From the NCBI GenBank assembly GCA_902572475.1, contig CACGGB010000002.1:1-64000 (forward strand): DNA of 64,000 nt, read 5' to 3'. This DNA is from an uncultured Pelagibacteraceae bacterium. GTDB taxonomy: Bacteria; Pseudomonadota; Alphaproteobacteria; Pelagibacterales; Pelagibacteraceae. The notes under the pieces were generated by a model that saw nothing but the letters and a program-made list of their open reading frames with translations, was not told where the DNA came from and did no database searches. Of this stretch, positions 23,956 through 32,850 are shown piece after piece. The translations under genes were made by a program, and so were the position numbers. The stretch's first letter is position 1. Each line of letters starts with the position of its first letter.

Positions 23956-24832
23956 TGGACTCTTGTTTAGCTTGAGCCTCAGCTTTTTTCAATAGAACAT
24001 TTAACAAAGTTCCTATTGTAGAATTCAAATACTTTCTCTCTACAATTAAATCTAATCCACCATGGTCTTTTACGTATTCAGCAGTTTGAAAATCGTCTGG
24101 TAACGTTTCTCTTACAGTGTCTTGTATTACTCTTCGTCCAGCAAAACCAATTACGCTTTTTGGTTCACCAATCAGAATATCCCCCAACATTGCCCAAGAA
24201 GCAGTTACCCCTCCTGTTGTTGGATTTGTTAAAATAACGACAAAAGGAATATTTTTTTTCTTCAGCTCATTTACAGCTAAGGCAGTTCTTGACATTTGCA
24301 TTAATGCTATTGAACTTTCATGCATTCTTTGTCCCCCAGAACAGCTAAAAAATATATATGGCAAATTATTTTCTATCGCATTTTGAGCTCCTGCAATAAA
24401 AGCTTCTCCGGATGCGGCGCCGAACGAACCTCCAATAAATCTAAAGTCTTGAGCTCCTGTTACTACATCGATCCCTTGAACTTTTCCTTTAGCAATTAAT
24501 ACAGCATCACTTTGTCCCGTCAATTCACGCGCTGTTTTTAAACGATCAGTGTATTTTTTCTTATCTACAAAATTTAAAGGATCATCTTTTGGAAGAGGAG
24601 TTTCAATTAATTCAAATTCCTTGTTATCAAAAAAGGTTTTGAACCTTTCCTTACAAGTAAGTTTATGATGTTCACCACATTTAGGACAAACCTTAAGATT
24701 GGAGTCCATGTCTTCTTTATAAATCAAATTTTTACAGCTACATGTAGTCCAAAGATTTTCTTCAACTCTTGAAGACCTTTTTTCAAATAAGGACTTTATT
24801 TTTGGTTTGATAAATCTTGTTATCCAATTCAT
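23918..24832 (-). CDS. accD: Acetyl-CoA carboxylase carboxyltransferase subunit beta
   Basis: A 304-residue AccD, partner of AccA in transferring carboxyl from biotin to acetyl-CoA for fatty acid synthesis. The crotonase-fold core is canonical: GAQDFRFIGGSFGAASGEAF near 120, SCSGGQRMHESSIALMQM near 162 and PTTGGVTASWAMLGD near 200. The N-terminal zinc ribbon is odd. The first pair is Cys31-x-Cys33, one residue short of the usual CxxC, and the second pair Cys49-xx-Cys52 is normal. It lies between trpA (4-bp overlap) and folC. Confidence 0.94.
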   Translation of the reverse strand: MNWITRFIKPKIKSLFEKRSSRVEENLWTTCSCKNLIYKEDMDSNLKVCPKCGEHHKLTCKERFKTFFDNKEFELIETPLPKDDPLNFVDKKKYTDRLKTARELTGQSDAVLIAKGKVQGIDVVTGAQDFRFIGGSFGAASGEAFIAGAQNAIENNLPYIFFSCSGGQRMHESSIALMQMSRTALAVNELKKKNIPFVVILTNPTTGGVTASWAMLGDILIGEPKSVIGFAGRRVIQDTVRETLPDDFQTAEYVKDHGGLDLIVERKYLNSTIGTLLNVLLKKAEAQAKQESNVTVDQSLQSAS

Positions 24833-25629
24833 AAAATTTTATTTCTCAGATTGTACACAACTTTAGCTAACTTTGTGACAGGATTTTGTCTCATTTTGAG
24901 TGATTTTGTTATTATTTTACACAACATACTGCCTACAACCAACCCATTTGCTGATTTAAGAGAAGAAATCGTTTTTTCAGTAATTCCGAATCCAATAACA
25001 AGGTTTTTTTTAGGATTGATTCTTTTAATCGTATTATAGTTTTGTAAAATTTTTTTTGGTGAAACTTTCAGCCTTCCCCCTGTTGTTGAAAGCATTGAAA
25101 TATAATAAATCATATCATGCGAGTCATTAACAATTTTTTTCATTCTTTCTCTAGAAGTAGTAGGTGATAAAAGTTGAATAAAGCTTATTGACTTTTTCTT
25201 GCACTTTTTTGCAAAATTTTTATTTTCAGGGTAAGGGAGGTCAACTATAATTAAACCATCAACTCCTGATAACTTACAACTTTTTAAAAAGTTATTTTCT
25301 CCTTTCTGGTAAATTAAATTAAAATAACCCATCAAGATAATTGGTTTATCAGGATTATTTTTTTTAAATTTTTTAACAATTTGAAAAACATCTTTTAATT
25401 TAATTCCATTTTTTAAAGCTCGGTGCGAGCTACCTTGTATCTGTCCACCATCAGCTATGGGGGTATTGTGAGGGAAACCTAGTTCAAGGATATCAGCGTG
25501 TTTAGATATTTCATTTAATATTTTTAGAGAATTATTTTTGGTGTTATCTCCTGCGACTGTGTAAGTAATTAAAGCTGGTCTTTTTTCTTTTTTACAATTT
25601 TGAAAAGCTAAAGCTATTTTAGACTTCAT
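24829..25629 (-). CDS. trpA: Tryptophan synthase alpha subunit (divergent)
   Basis: A 266-residue TIM-barrel protein in the trpA position. TrpA cleaves indole-3-glycerol phosphate to indole, which passes to TrpB. The catalytic Glu in LELGFP (near residue 49) and the Asp in IADGG (near 60) are kept. The loop between them reads HNTP where FSDP is usual, and the GVTG loop near residue 180 reads STTGG. VIGFGITEK near 210 is intact. It overlaps trpB and accD by 4 bp each. Probably still TrpA; the changes match unusual residues in the neighbouring TrpB and TrpF. Confidence 0.82.
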   Translation of the reverse strand: MKSKIALAFQNCKKEKRPALITYTVAGDNTKNNSLKILNEISKHADILELGFPHNTPIADGGQIQGSSHRALKNGIKLKDVFQIVKKFKKNNPDKPIILMGYFNLIYQKGENNFLKSCKLSGVDGLIIVDLPYPENKNFAKKCKKKSISFIQLLSPTTSRERMKKIVNDSHDMIYYISMLSTTGGRLKVSPKKILQNYNTIKRINPKKNLVIGFGITEKTISSLKSANGLVVGSMLCKIITKSLKMRQNPVTKLAKVVYNLRNKIL

Positions 25630-26858
25630 CTTTTATATGATCCTAATTTCTGTTTAATTATATCCTTATCTTTAATGCTGTCTCCACAAGAGTTCACAAT
25701 AATAACCTCAGAACTGTCCAACTTAGGAGCTAATTTAATTGCCTCTGCAAAAGCATGTGAAGGTTCTAGTGATGGAGAAATATTTTCTAATCCTGAAACT
25801 AATTTATATGCACTTAGTGCCTCCTCATCATTAGCTGAGGTATATCTTGCTCTTTTTGCATCCTTTAGAAAACAATGTAAAGGGGATATCCCAGGATAAT
25901 CTAATCCTGCAGAAATAGACTCAGTCGAACCTATTTGACCTTCTTTATCTTGAATTACATATTGAGCAGCGCCATGAAGAATTCCTATTTTAGATCCGTT
26001 AGTTAGTGGCGCAGCGTGAAGCTTGCTGTTTTTTGGTCCACCAGCTTCTACTCCAATGAATTCTGCATCGGTGTTCATAAATTCATTCCAGAAACCAGCC
26101 GCAGAACTTCCGCCTCCTACACAATTAATTAATTTTAACTTACTAGGTATTTTTCCAAATTCGTCATTTATTTGCTTAATTAACTCTCTAGAAATTTGAG
26201 CTGTGCTCCAAGCACAAATCTTAATAAAAATATTTGGCCCAACAGTACTTCCTACACACATATGTGTTGTATCACAATTCGAGACCCAGTAACGCATACA
26301 TTCACTTACCGCATCAACAAGTGTTTGACTTCCCGTAGTAACCGGAACTATCTCTGCTCCGTTTTTTTTAATAGCTTCTACGTTAGGCCTTTGTCTTTTA
26401 ATATCTTTAGCGCCCATAAAAATTTTACATTTAAGTCCAAATTTTTTAGCCGCCATAGAAAGCATTTTTCCTGCGTATCCAGCACCAGTATCACCTACAA
26501 TAAATCTTTTTCCTGCCTTTTTAGCTATTAAACAGTGAACAGTAGCATTGTATATCTTGTGAGCACCGCCATTAGCTTCAGAAACCACTTTAGCATAAAT
26601 TTGTGCTCCTCCTAGATGGTCTGTTAAATTATCTAGTTTTATAAAAGGAGTAGGAGCGCCTACATATGTTTTAAAGTAATGATCTCTTTCTTTGAGAAAT
26701 TTTTTATCTTTTCTTAATTTTGCAAATAATTTTGTTAAATCGTCTATCGGTTTTTTTAAAGTTTCAGGTATAAAGTTTCCACCAAACTTTCCACCGTACA
26801 TGAAATTCTTATCATGCTGGTCGATAAGAGCTAAGTTTTTTCTAATTTTTAATTTCAT
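25626..26858 (-). CDS. trpB: Tryptophan synthase beta subunit (divergent)
   Basis: A 410-residue PLP-dependent TrpB homologue of normal length. FGGNFIPETL near residue 25 and the PLP lysine in GGAHKIYN (Lys101) are present. The usual KREDLNHTG before it is replaced by AKVVSEANGG. The AETGAGQHG motif, whose Glu is the catalytic acid-base, reads GDTGAGYAG (Asp123). GGGSNAIG reads GGGSSAAG, and the C-terminal SGRGDKD reads SCGDSIKD. TrpB is normally very conserved, so this one is unusual. Overlaps trpF by 17 bp and trpA by 4. Confidence 0.82.
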   Translation of the reverse strand: MKLKIRKNLALIDQHDKNFMYGGKFGGNFIPETLKKPIDDLTKLFAKLRKDKKFLKERDHYFKTYVGAPTPFIKLDNLTDHLGGAQIYAKVVSEANGGAHKIYNATVHCLIAKKAGKRFIVGDTGAGYAGKMLSMAAKKFGLKCKIFMGAKDIKRQRPNVEAIKKNGAEIVPVTTGSQTLVDAVSECMRYWVSNCDTTHMCVGSTVGPNIFIKICAWSTAQISRELIKQINDEFGKIPSKLKLINCVGGGSSAAGFWNEFMNTDAEFIGVEAGGPKNSKLHAAPLTNGSKIGILHGAAQYVIQDKEGQIGSTESISAGLDYPGISPLHCFLKDAKRARYTSANDEEALSAYKLVSGLENISPSLEPSHAFAEAIKLAPKLDSSEVIIVNSCGDSIKDKDIIKQKLGSYKR

Positions 26859-27450
26859 TTATTTTTTTTATAAAACTTTTAATTTTCAGGTGATCTTTGT
26901 AACCTAATTGATTTTCTAAACTAGATGATAAATCAAAAAAATTAACCCCTAATTTACAGATATTTTCTACATTATTTTCAGATATCGAACCTGCTAAAGC
27001 ATATTTTGTACCAATAGGAATTTTCGTAATTAAATTTTTGGGAAATTCTAAAGATTTCTCCATACCTGGTGTATCAAACAAAATTACATCAGCATTTTCA
27101 AACTCTCTAAATTTTTGAATATCTTGTGCCTCTTTAACTTTAACAGCTTTAATGATTTTAAAACCCATATTTTTAATCTCATTAACTCTTTCTTTTGTTT
27201 CTGACCCATGTAATTGAATATAATCGAAAGTTCCAATTAGGTTCTTTTTTATAAACTCGTCAGAGGGATTGACCGTTACCGCAACAAAAGCAGAATTTTC
27301 TTTATCGTAACTAGAAAGTACTTTAATATCTGACGTATTTACGTTTCTGGGAGATTTTTTATAAAAAACAAATCCTAAATAATTAACTCTAAGATCAATA
27401 CATAATTGGACATCTCTGGTTGGATTTAAGCCACAAATCTTTATTTTCAT
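26842..27450 (-). CDS. trpF: Phosphoribosylanthranilate isomerase (divergent)
   Basis: A 202-residue TIM barrel. TrpF converts phosphoribosylanthranilate to its carboxyphenylamino-ribulose isomer. KICGL at the N-terminus holds the catalytic Cys, LGFVFYKKSPRNV near residue 26 matches the family, and VILFDTPG near 125 keeps the catalytic Asp. The glycine-rich GGNGxxFDW loop that normally follows is replaced by MEKSLEFPKNL. The phosphate-binding AGGL..NV and DVSSGVE appear as AGSISENNV and DLSSSLE. Shares one base with pyrF's stop and overlaps trpB. Confidence 0.82.
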   Translation of the reverse strand: MKIKICGLNPTRDVQLCIDLRVNYLGFVFYKKSPRNVNTSDIKVLSSYDKENSAFVAVTVNPSDEFIKKNLIGTFDYIQLHGSETKERVNEIKNMGFKIIKAVKVKEAQDIQKFREFENADVILFDTPGMEKSLEFPKNLITKIPIGTKYALAGSISENNVENICKLGVNFFDLSSSLENQLGYKDHLKIKSFIKKINEIKN

Positions 27451-28112
27451 TATCTAAGTTTTTTAACAAGATTTTGAATATTTCTTTTTATATTTCCCCG
27501 TGTAATTGCACGTCCAATTACTAACCAATCAGATTTGACTTTCTTAGCTTCCATAGAACGTTTTTGATCATAATTTCTCTTTCCTATTTGCACCCCAGGA
27601 GTAATTATTTCTTTTTTAAAAATTTTTCTTACAGCACTTACTTCATATGGACTACAAACTAATGCATCTAAACCTGCTTTTTTTGCAAGCTTTGCTTGAT
27701 GAGATACTAAACTTTTAACTGATTTATTGTACCCAATTAATTTTAAATCATTGTTATTAAGTGAAGTCAAAGTCGTAACACCAATTATTTTTGTTCGTCC
27801 TGAAATTCTTTTTACTGCTTTGAGCGCTGCATGTCCTGAAGAAATATGAACAGTTAGATAATTAATCCTTAAATCTTTTAATGCTTTAACCGCTGATATC
27901 ATGGTATTTACAGTATCATTTAATTTTAAATCAATAAAAATAATTTTATTTTTTAAAGATGAAATAAATCTCCTACCATTTTTAGAATTCATAAATTCTA
28001 AGCCAAATTTATAACCAATCTTTATCTTATTAGTTTTTGTTTGATTAATTATCCTCTTTGCTTTTGTAAGATTAGTTGTATCACAAGCAATAAAAATTTT
28101 GATTTTTTTCAT
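27450..28112 (-). CDS. pyrF: Orotidine 5'-phosphate decarboxylase
   Basis: A 220-residue TIM-barrel enzyme that decarboxylates OMP to UMP, the last step of pyrimidine synthesis. The catalytic array is intact: Asp10 region (FIACDTTN), Lys in KIGYKFGLEF near 34, and DLKLND near residue 62 (Asp-x-Lys-x-x-Asp). ITPGVQIG with DQKR near 175 binds phosphate, and LVIGRAIT near 200 matches the end of the barrel. Slightly short for the family. It overlaps ihfB by 4 bp. Confidence 0.92.
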   Translation of the reverse strand: MKKIKIFIACDTTNLTKAKRIINQTKTNKIKIGYKFGLEFMNSKNGRRFISSLKNKIIFIDLKLNDTVNTMISAVKALKDLRINYLTVHISSGHAALKAVKRISGRTKIIGVTTLTSLNNNDLKLIGYNKSVKSLVSHQAKLAKKAGLDALVCSPYEVSAVRKIFKKEIITPGVQIGKRNYDQKRSMEAKKVKSDWLVIGRAITRGNIKRNIQNLVKKLR

Positions 28113-28390
28113 TTGTTTATTAAAGCTTTAAGTTTTTTGCTAGCTCTAAATCTTACTTTATTTTTTTCAGGGACATAAATCAATTTTCCTGATGCTGGAT
28201 TACGAGCTGAAAATTTTTCTTTAATTTTTTTACTAAAAAAAGTTCCAAAACCTCTTATCTCAAATTTTATACCTTTTTTTAGAGATCTTTGAATACTATA
28301 GCAAAAAGTTTCAAGAATTTCTTCTAATTGGGATTTATCTAATTTTGGATTTTTTTCTTTAAGTTTTTTGATAATTTCTGATCTAGACAA
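28109..28390 (-). CDS. ihfB: Integration host factor subunit beta (HU/IHF family)
   Basis: A 93-residue DNA-bending protein. FEIRGFGTFF near residue 44 and the beta-arm tip ARNPASGKLI near 62 (the Arg-Asn-Pro that intercalates in the minor groove) are typical. The position after rpsA and before pyrF supports IhfB rather than HU. It begins with TTG directly after the rpsA stop, and no downstream ATG would leave a complete protein. Roles include chromosome architecture, replication and transcription activation. Confidence 0.88.
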   Translation of the reverse strand: MSRSEIIKKLKEKNPKLDKSQLEEILETFCYSIQRSLKKGIKFEIRGFGTFFSKKIKEKFSARNPASGKLIYVPEKNKVRFRASKKLKALINK

Positions 28391-30112
28391 TTACTTTTCT
28401 TTTTTTCCTTTTTTCCCTATAGCCTTCTCAAAGATTCCTTTAAGTGTTGCTCCAGATTTTGTTGCTCCTTCACCAAATTTAGCTATTAAAGATTTTTCTT
28501 CATCTATTTGAGCTGCTTTAACACTCAATTTAATTTTTCTCATTTTTAAATCAAGCTCAGTAATTTTTGCGTCTAAAGCATTTCCTGAAGAAAAAACTTC
28601 TGGTCTAGCATCTGCAGAGTCCTTTGCTAGATCTGACTTTTTAATTGTGACAATTAGCTTTTTATCTTTATCAATTGAAACTTTAACGCCAGTCTTTAAA
28701 ACTTCGTGAATTCTCGTAGTAATCACGTCACCAACTTTTTTGTTGTTATCTTTAAACCAATCTAATGGGTCTTTATCCAAAGCTCGTTTTGAGAATTTGA
28801 TTTTATCATCTTTAATTTCTGAAATTTTAACTTCAATTATTTCATTCTTTTTGAATTTTTTTAAATCTTCATTGTTTTCGTCATAGGAAATTTCTTTATA
28901 ATGAAGCATTCCAGTTAAGCCAGTTTCAACTAGTTCTCCAAATATCGCTTTATCAGTGATATTATTAATTTTAATTTTTACTGTTTCTCCAGTTTTTTCT
29001 TTTATTTTATCCCATGGATTGTCCAAAGTAGCTTTATACGAAAGAGAAATTCTCTTTGTTTCTTTATCTATATTAACGATTTTAAATTTTATTTTTTGAG
29101 AAACAGATAGAATTTTACTTGGCTTAACGTTTCTGTTAGTCCAATCTAGTTCTGAGTTATGTACCAAACCTTCAATTCCATCTTCAATTTTAACAAAGCA
29201 ACCATAATCCATAATTTTAGTAACTATACCTTCGTAAATTTCACCTAATTTGTATTTTTTTTCAATGTTATCATAAGGGTCTTCGGTTAAAGCTTTTACT
29301 GAAGCTGATACGCGATTTGTTTTGTTGTCAATTTTAGTTATTTTAACTTTTATTTTTTGTCCAATAGTTACAAGGTCGGATGGTTTTTTCACCCTACCAT
29401 GACTTAAATCGCTCACATGCAAAAGTGCATCAACTCCATTAATATCTAAAAAAATTCCCCAATCTGTTGTTGCTTTCACTATTGCATCATTAACTATGTC
29501 ACCCTCTTTTATATTTTTCAGCGCTTCTGAGATTTCTGCATTTTTGCTTTTTTCAAGAACAGCTCTTCTCGAAACACAAACGTTTCCTCTGTTTTTATCT
29601 ATTCTTGTTGCTATTACTTTGACTGGGGTATTCATTAAGTGATCCACTCTTTTTAAAGGTCTAACATCAATTTGAGATGATGGCATAAAACAAGGTAAAC
29701 CATCAACTGTTGCAATGAAGCCTCCTTTGACTTTACCTGTAATATAACCTGTCATTTCTTCTTGAGTTTCAAAAACTTTCTCCATTTTTTTCCAGGCTTT
29801 CATTTTTCTAGCTTTATCTCTTGAAACTATTATTTCACCTTTAAAACTTTCAATTCTTTCAAGATACACGTCAATTTGAGAGCCAACTTTTAATTTAGAA
29901 AGTTCTTCATCATTTTTGAATTCTTCTATAGGTATCATTCCCTCCATTTTTGCTTTACAATCAACAACAATAAAATTTTTTGTTATCTCTGTTACTTTAG
30001 CTTTGATAATTTCGTTTTCTTTAAGCTTTCTATCTTTAAAATCTTGATCAAGAAGGTTTTGGAACTCTTTGTGGAGAGGATTTTGTTTTTTTAATTCTTG
30101 TTCACTTGCCAT
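28391..30112 (-). CDS. rpsA: 30S ribosomal protein S1
   Basis: A 573-residue S1 with about six OB-fold S1 repeats, visible as recurring G-x-V/I...G.F/V..DG..G.L/M..S blocks (for example near residues 120, 205, 290 and 380). It binds the 5' region of mRNA and helps recruit it to the ribosome, which matters here because many genes lack a good Shine-Dalgarno. Length is normal. The start overlaps cmk by 11 bp, the usual cmk-rpsA-ihfB order. The C-terminal ~30 residues are basic. Confidence 0.96.
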   Translation of the reverse strand: MASEQELKKQNPLHKEFQNLLDQDFKDRKLKENEIIKAKVTEITKNFIVVDCKAKMEGMIPIEEFKNDEELSKLKVGSQIDVYLERIESFKGEIIVSRDKARKMKAWKKMEKVFETQEEMTGYITGKVKGGFIATVDGLPCFMPSSQIDVRPLKRVDHLMNTPVKVIATRIDKNRGNVCVSRRAVLEKSKNAEISEALKNIKEGDIVNDAIVKATTDWGIFLDINGVDALLHVSDLSHGRVKKPSDLVTIGQKIKVKITKIDNKTNRVSASVKALTEDPYDNIEKKYKLGEIYEGIVTKIMDYGCFVKIEDGIEGLVHNSELDWTNRNVKPSKILSVSQKIKFKIVNIDKETKRISLSYKATLDNPWDKIKEKTGETVKIKINNITDKAIFGELVETGLTGMLHYKEISYDENNEDLKKFKKNEIIEVKISEIKDDKIKFSKRALDKDPLDWFKDNNKKVGDVITTRIHEVLKTGVKVSIDKDKKLIVTIKKSDLAKDSADARPEVFSSGNALDAKITELDLKMRKIKLSVKAAQIDEEKSLIAKFGEGATKSGATLKGIFEKAIGKKGKKEK

Positions 30113-30758
30113 ATTTTTTTATTATCATTCTTTCTACGTATATTGACATTTTTTGCACCATTGCCTGTTTGTTCAATTTACCGGTGTCGATTTCTATCGA
30201 ATCTCTATGTTTAAGTAAAGGGGAGTTTTTTCTCTTTGTATCTGCAATATTCCTTATTTTAAGGGACTTTTTCACGTCTTTATATTTTATTTTTCGATCA
30301 ATTTTTTTAAGCTCTTTGTGCCTTCTCATAGCTGCAATATTTAAGTTGCACTTAAAAAAAAATTTTAAATCAGATCCTGGCAATATTTTAGTAGATATGT
30401 CTCTTCCTTCAATACAGCAGTTAGGATTTTTTTTGGCAAATCTTTTTTGAAATTCTTTCAGTATAAGTCTAATATTATTTTTTTTTGCAATAACTGCACT
30501 ATAATCTGAGATCTGTGGTGTGTGTAGTCTAATTTTTTCAAGTTTTTTATAATTTAAATTTTTAAACTTTCGTTTAAGAAATCCTACTTTATTAATTGGA
30601 TTATTTTTTAAAATTAAGAAACTTGCATATCTATAAAGTAAACCAGATGATAAAAACTTTAAATTATACTTCTTAGAAATCATTTTTGCTCCAGTAGATT
30701 TACCAGTAGCTGCTCCGCCATCACAAGATATTTGAATAAATTTCTTAATTTTTTTCAA
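30102..30758 (-). CDS. cmk: Cytidylate kinase
   Basis: A 218-residue CMP/dCMP kinase. The P-loop reads CDGGAATGKST near residue 12, a variant of DGPAASGKGT. FLSSGLLYRY follows where LDTGALYR is usual, and CIEGRDIST near 115 is the conserved substrate loop. It starts with TTG at 30758, overlapping aroA by 14 bp; no ATG precedes the P-loop in frame. Sequence is more diverged than rpsA next door, but the operon context is firm. Confidence 0.88.
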   Translation of the reverse strand: MKKIKKFIQISCDGGAATGKSTGAKMISKKYNLKFLSSGLLYRYASFLILKNNPINKVGFLKRKFKNLNYKKLEKIRLHTPQISDYSAVIAKKNNIRLILKEFQKRFAKKNPNCCIEGRDISTKILPGSDLKFFFKCNLNIAAMRRHKELKKIDRKIKYKDVKKSLKIRNIADTKRKNSPLLKHRDSIEIDTGKLNKQAMVQKMSIYVERMIIKKYGK

Positions 30759-32088
30759 ATTTTGCTCCTAAATATTTCATAATTTTCAAAAAAGAGGGTG
30801 ATGAGGTATTCACAGTTTCAAAATTTTTTATTTTAGTTTTAGCTCCGGTTAGTAAAGCTAAAACAAAAGCTGACATACAAATCCTATGGTCTCCTAAATT
30901 AGATACAATAATTTTTTTATCTTCAGCATTAAAGATACCTTTTCCAAATATTTTTAAATTATCTTTTGAGCTAATACTTTTAACACCAATTTGACTTAAA
31001 ATACTTTGCATTTCTTTAATACGATTACTTTCTTTATTGGCTAAACCCTCTATTCCTTTAAATATAGATATTCCTTTTACCAACGCAGCTATTACAAATA
31101 AAATAGGATACTCATCAGTTGCGTTTGTATAGTATGTTTTATCCGCCTTAATTGGTTTGAGTTTACAGTTCTTTATCAAAATATCACCTCTTATTTCATT
31201 ACTTTCTTTTTTTAAATTCATAAATTTTATTTTTGCACCTTGTTTTTTAAGAAGGTGATAAAATCCTATCCTAGTTTTATTTAAGCATACATTTTTAATT
31301 TTTAGGTTTGATTTTTTATTTAGTAACGTTAATGCTGCGAAAAATGCTGCTGAGGATGGATCTCCAGGTACAGTAACGTCTAATTTTCTAAGCTGTTGTT
31401 TTCCAAAAATTTTAATAATTTTCCTAACATCAGATTTAATGTTGATCACATTTTTATTTTTAAATAACATATTTTCTGTATGGTCTCTGCTTCTCGCCAT
31501 TTCTGTAATTTTAGTGTTACCAAATGAATTTAGACCTGCAAGAATGACTGCACTTTTCAATTGAGCAGATACACCGGCTTTATATTCAATCCCTATTGGA
31601 ATTTGTGAAGATATGAGATTAAGTGGAAATTTATACTTTTTAGATGGTAAAAATTCAGCTCCAAAATCTGATAATATTTCGATGAGCTCTTTCATACTTC
31701 TTTTATTTAAAGAATTGTCACCTCTCACTTTAACTTCAACGTTAGGTGTAGTTGATAAAATACCAATCAGAAGTCTTGCTAAAGTCCCTGAATTTCCAAA
31801 ATTTAGCACCTCACCTTTTTTTATCGTTAAAGAGCCAAGCCCTTTGCCAAAAATTTTGTAATATTTTGAACTTACCTTTTTTATTTTTACACCTAATTTT
31901 TTTAGACAATCAATTGTGGAAAAGACATCTTCAGACTCTAAAACATTTTTTACTGTAGAAATATCTTCACTGATCGCACCGATTAAAAAGCTTCTAATCG
32001 AAATTGATTTATCAGAATCTACGCTTATTACCTTATTAAATTTTAAAATTTTAGAGTTTAATTTTAAATTAAAACTTTTTGAAGACAT
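30745..32088 (-). CDS. aroA: 3-phosphoshikimate 1-carboxyvinyltransferase (EPSP synthase)
   Basis: A 447-residue enzyme joining PEP to shikimate-3-phosphate in chorismate synthesis. DSDKSISIRSFLIGA near residue 24 keeps the Lys and the Arg of the PGDKSISHR motif but not its PG or His. FGNSGTLARLL near 95, GDPSSAAFFAA near 240, DEYPIL near 330 and LGDHRICMSAF near 405 are the other active-site segments. Product feeds the aromatic pathway and so the trp genes downstream. A gap of 6 bp follows lptB. Confidence 0.92.
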   Translation of the reverse strand: MSSKSFNLKLNSKILKFNKVISVDSDKSISIRSFLIGAISEDISTVKNVLESEDVFSTIDCLKKLGVKIKKVSSKYYKIFGKGLGSLTIKKGEVLNFGNSGTLARLLIGILSTTPNVEVKVRGDNSLNKRSMKELIEILSDFGAEFLPSKKYKFPLNLISSQIPIGIEYKAGVSAQLKSAVILAGLNSFGNTKITEMARSRDHTENMLFKNKNVINIKSDVRKIIKIFGKQQLRKLDVTVPGDPSSAAFFAALTLLNKKSNLKIKNVCLNKTRIGFYHLLKKQGAKIKFMNLKKESNEIRGDILIKNCKLKPIKADKTYYTNATDEYPILFVIAALVKGISIFKGIEGLANKESNRIKEMQSILSQIGVKSISSKDNLKIFGKGIFNAEDKKIIVSNLGDHRICMSAFVLALLTGAKTKIKNFETVNTSSPSFLKIMKYLGAKFEKN

Positions 32089-32094
32089 CTATTT

Positions 32095-32850
32095 TTAAGA
32101 AAACTGAGAACCAAAATAATGTTCAATAGCTTTAGTAGACTTAAGTAGCTCTCTAGATGTACCCTCTGCAATAATAGTCTGCTCCCCGAGTACATAACTT
32201 CTGTCTGTTATATCAAATAAATTTTTTACGTTATGATCGGTTACTAAAATAGCTGTACCACTTGATTGGATTTTTAAAATATATTTTTGTATATCTTGAA
32301 TTACCAAAGGATCCAGTGCCGCTAATGGCTCATCTAGTAAAACAATTTTAGGTTTATTTATCATGACTCTCGCCATCATCAGTCTTCTTATTTCTCCACC
32401 AGATAAAACGGATGCGTTTAAGGTTCTCAAATGCTGAAGATTAAATTCATCTAAAAGTTTTTCGGTAATAGCTTTTTGATTTTCGGATCCTTTAATTGAA
32501 ATTTGAGCAATTCCTAAAATGTTATCGTATACCGACATATTAAATACGCTTCTTTGTTGAGGCAGATAGCCCAATCCTTCTTTTGATCTTAGATGAATAG
32601 GAATTTCCTCTATTGACTTGTTATTAAGGTATATCTTCCCTCCCTCAACATTTTGTTCTCCGATACACATTGAAAATAAAGTTGTTTTTCCACAACCATT
32701 TGGACCTAAAACACCCACACACTCACCAGGAAATACTTTTAAAGATAATTTTTTTAAAATAGGTCTACCATCAAAAGATTTACTAACGTCTTTAACCTCA
32801 AAAATTGGTTTATCTTTTTTAAATTTTAAAATTCTAAAACCTTTTTTCAT
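32095..32850 (-). CDS. lptB: LPS export ABC transporter ATPase LptB
   Basis: A 251-residue ABC ATPase that powers LPS extraction from the inner membrane with LptF/G. Walker A is GPNGCGKTT near residue 41, the signature LSGGEIRRL near 146, Walker B VLLDEPLAALD near 168, and the H-loop His in TDHNV near 205. GYLPQ near 90 is the Q-loop. A short N-terminal addition (~13 residues) is present compared with E. coli. It overlaps lptC by 4 bp; lptA is not between them. Confidence 0.94.
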   Translation of the reverse strand: MKKGFRILKFKKDKPIFEVKDVSKSFDGRPILKKLSLKVFPGECVGVLGPNGCGKTTLFSMCIGEQNVEGGKIYLNNKSIEEIPIHLRSKEGLGYLPQQRSVFNMSVYDNILGIAQISIKGSENQKAITEKLLDEFNLQHLRTLNASVLSGGEIRRLMMARVMINKPKIVLLDEPLAALDPLVIQDIQKYILKIQSSGTAILVTDHNVKNLFDITDRSYVLGEQTIIAEGTSRELLKSTKAIEHYFGSQFS

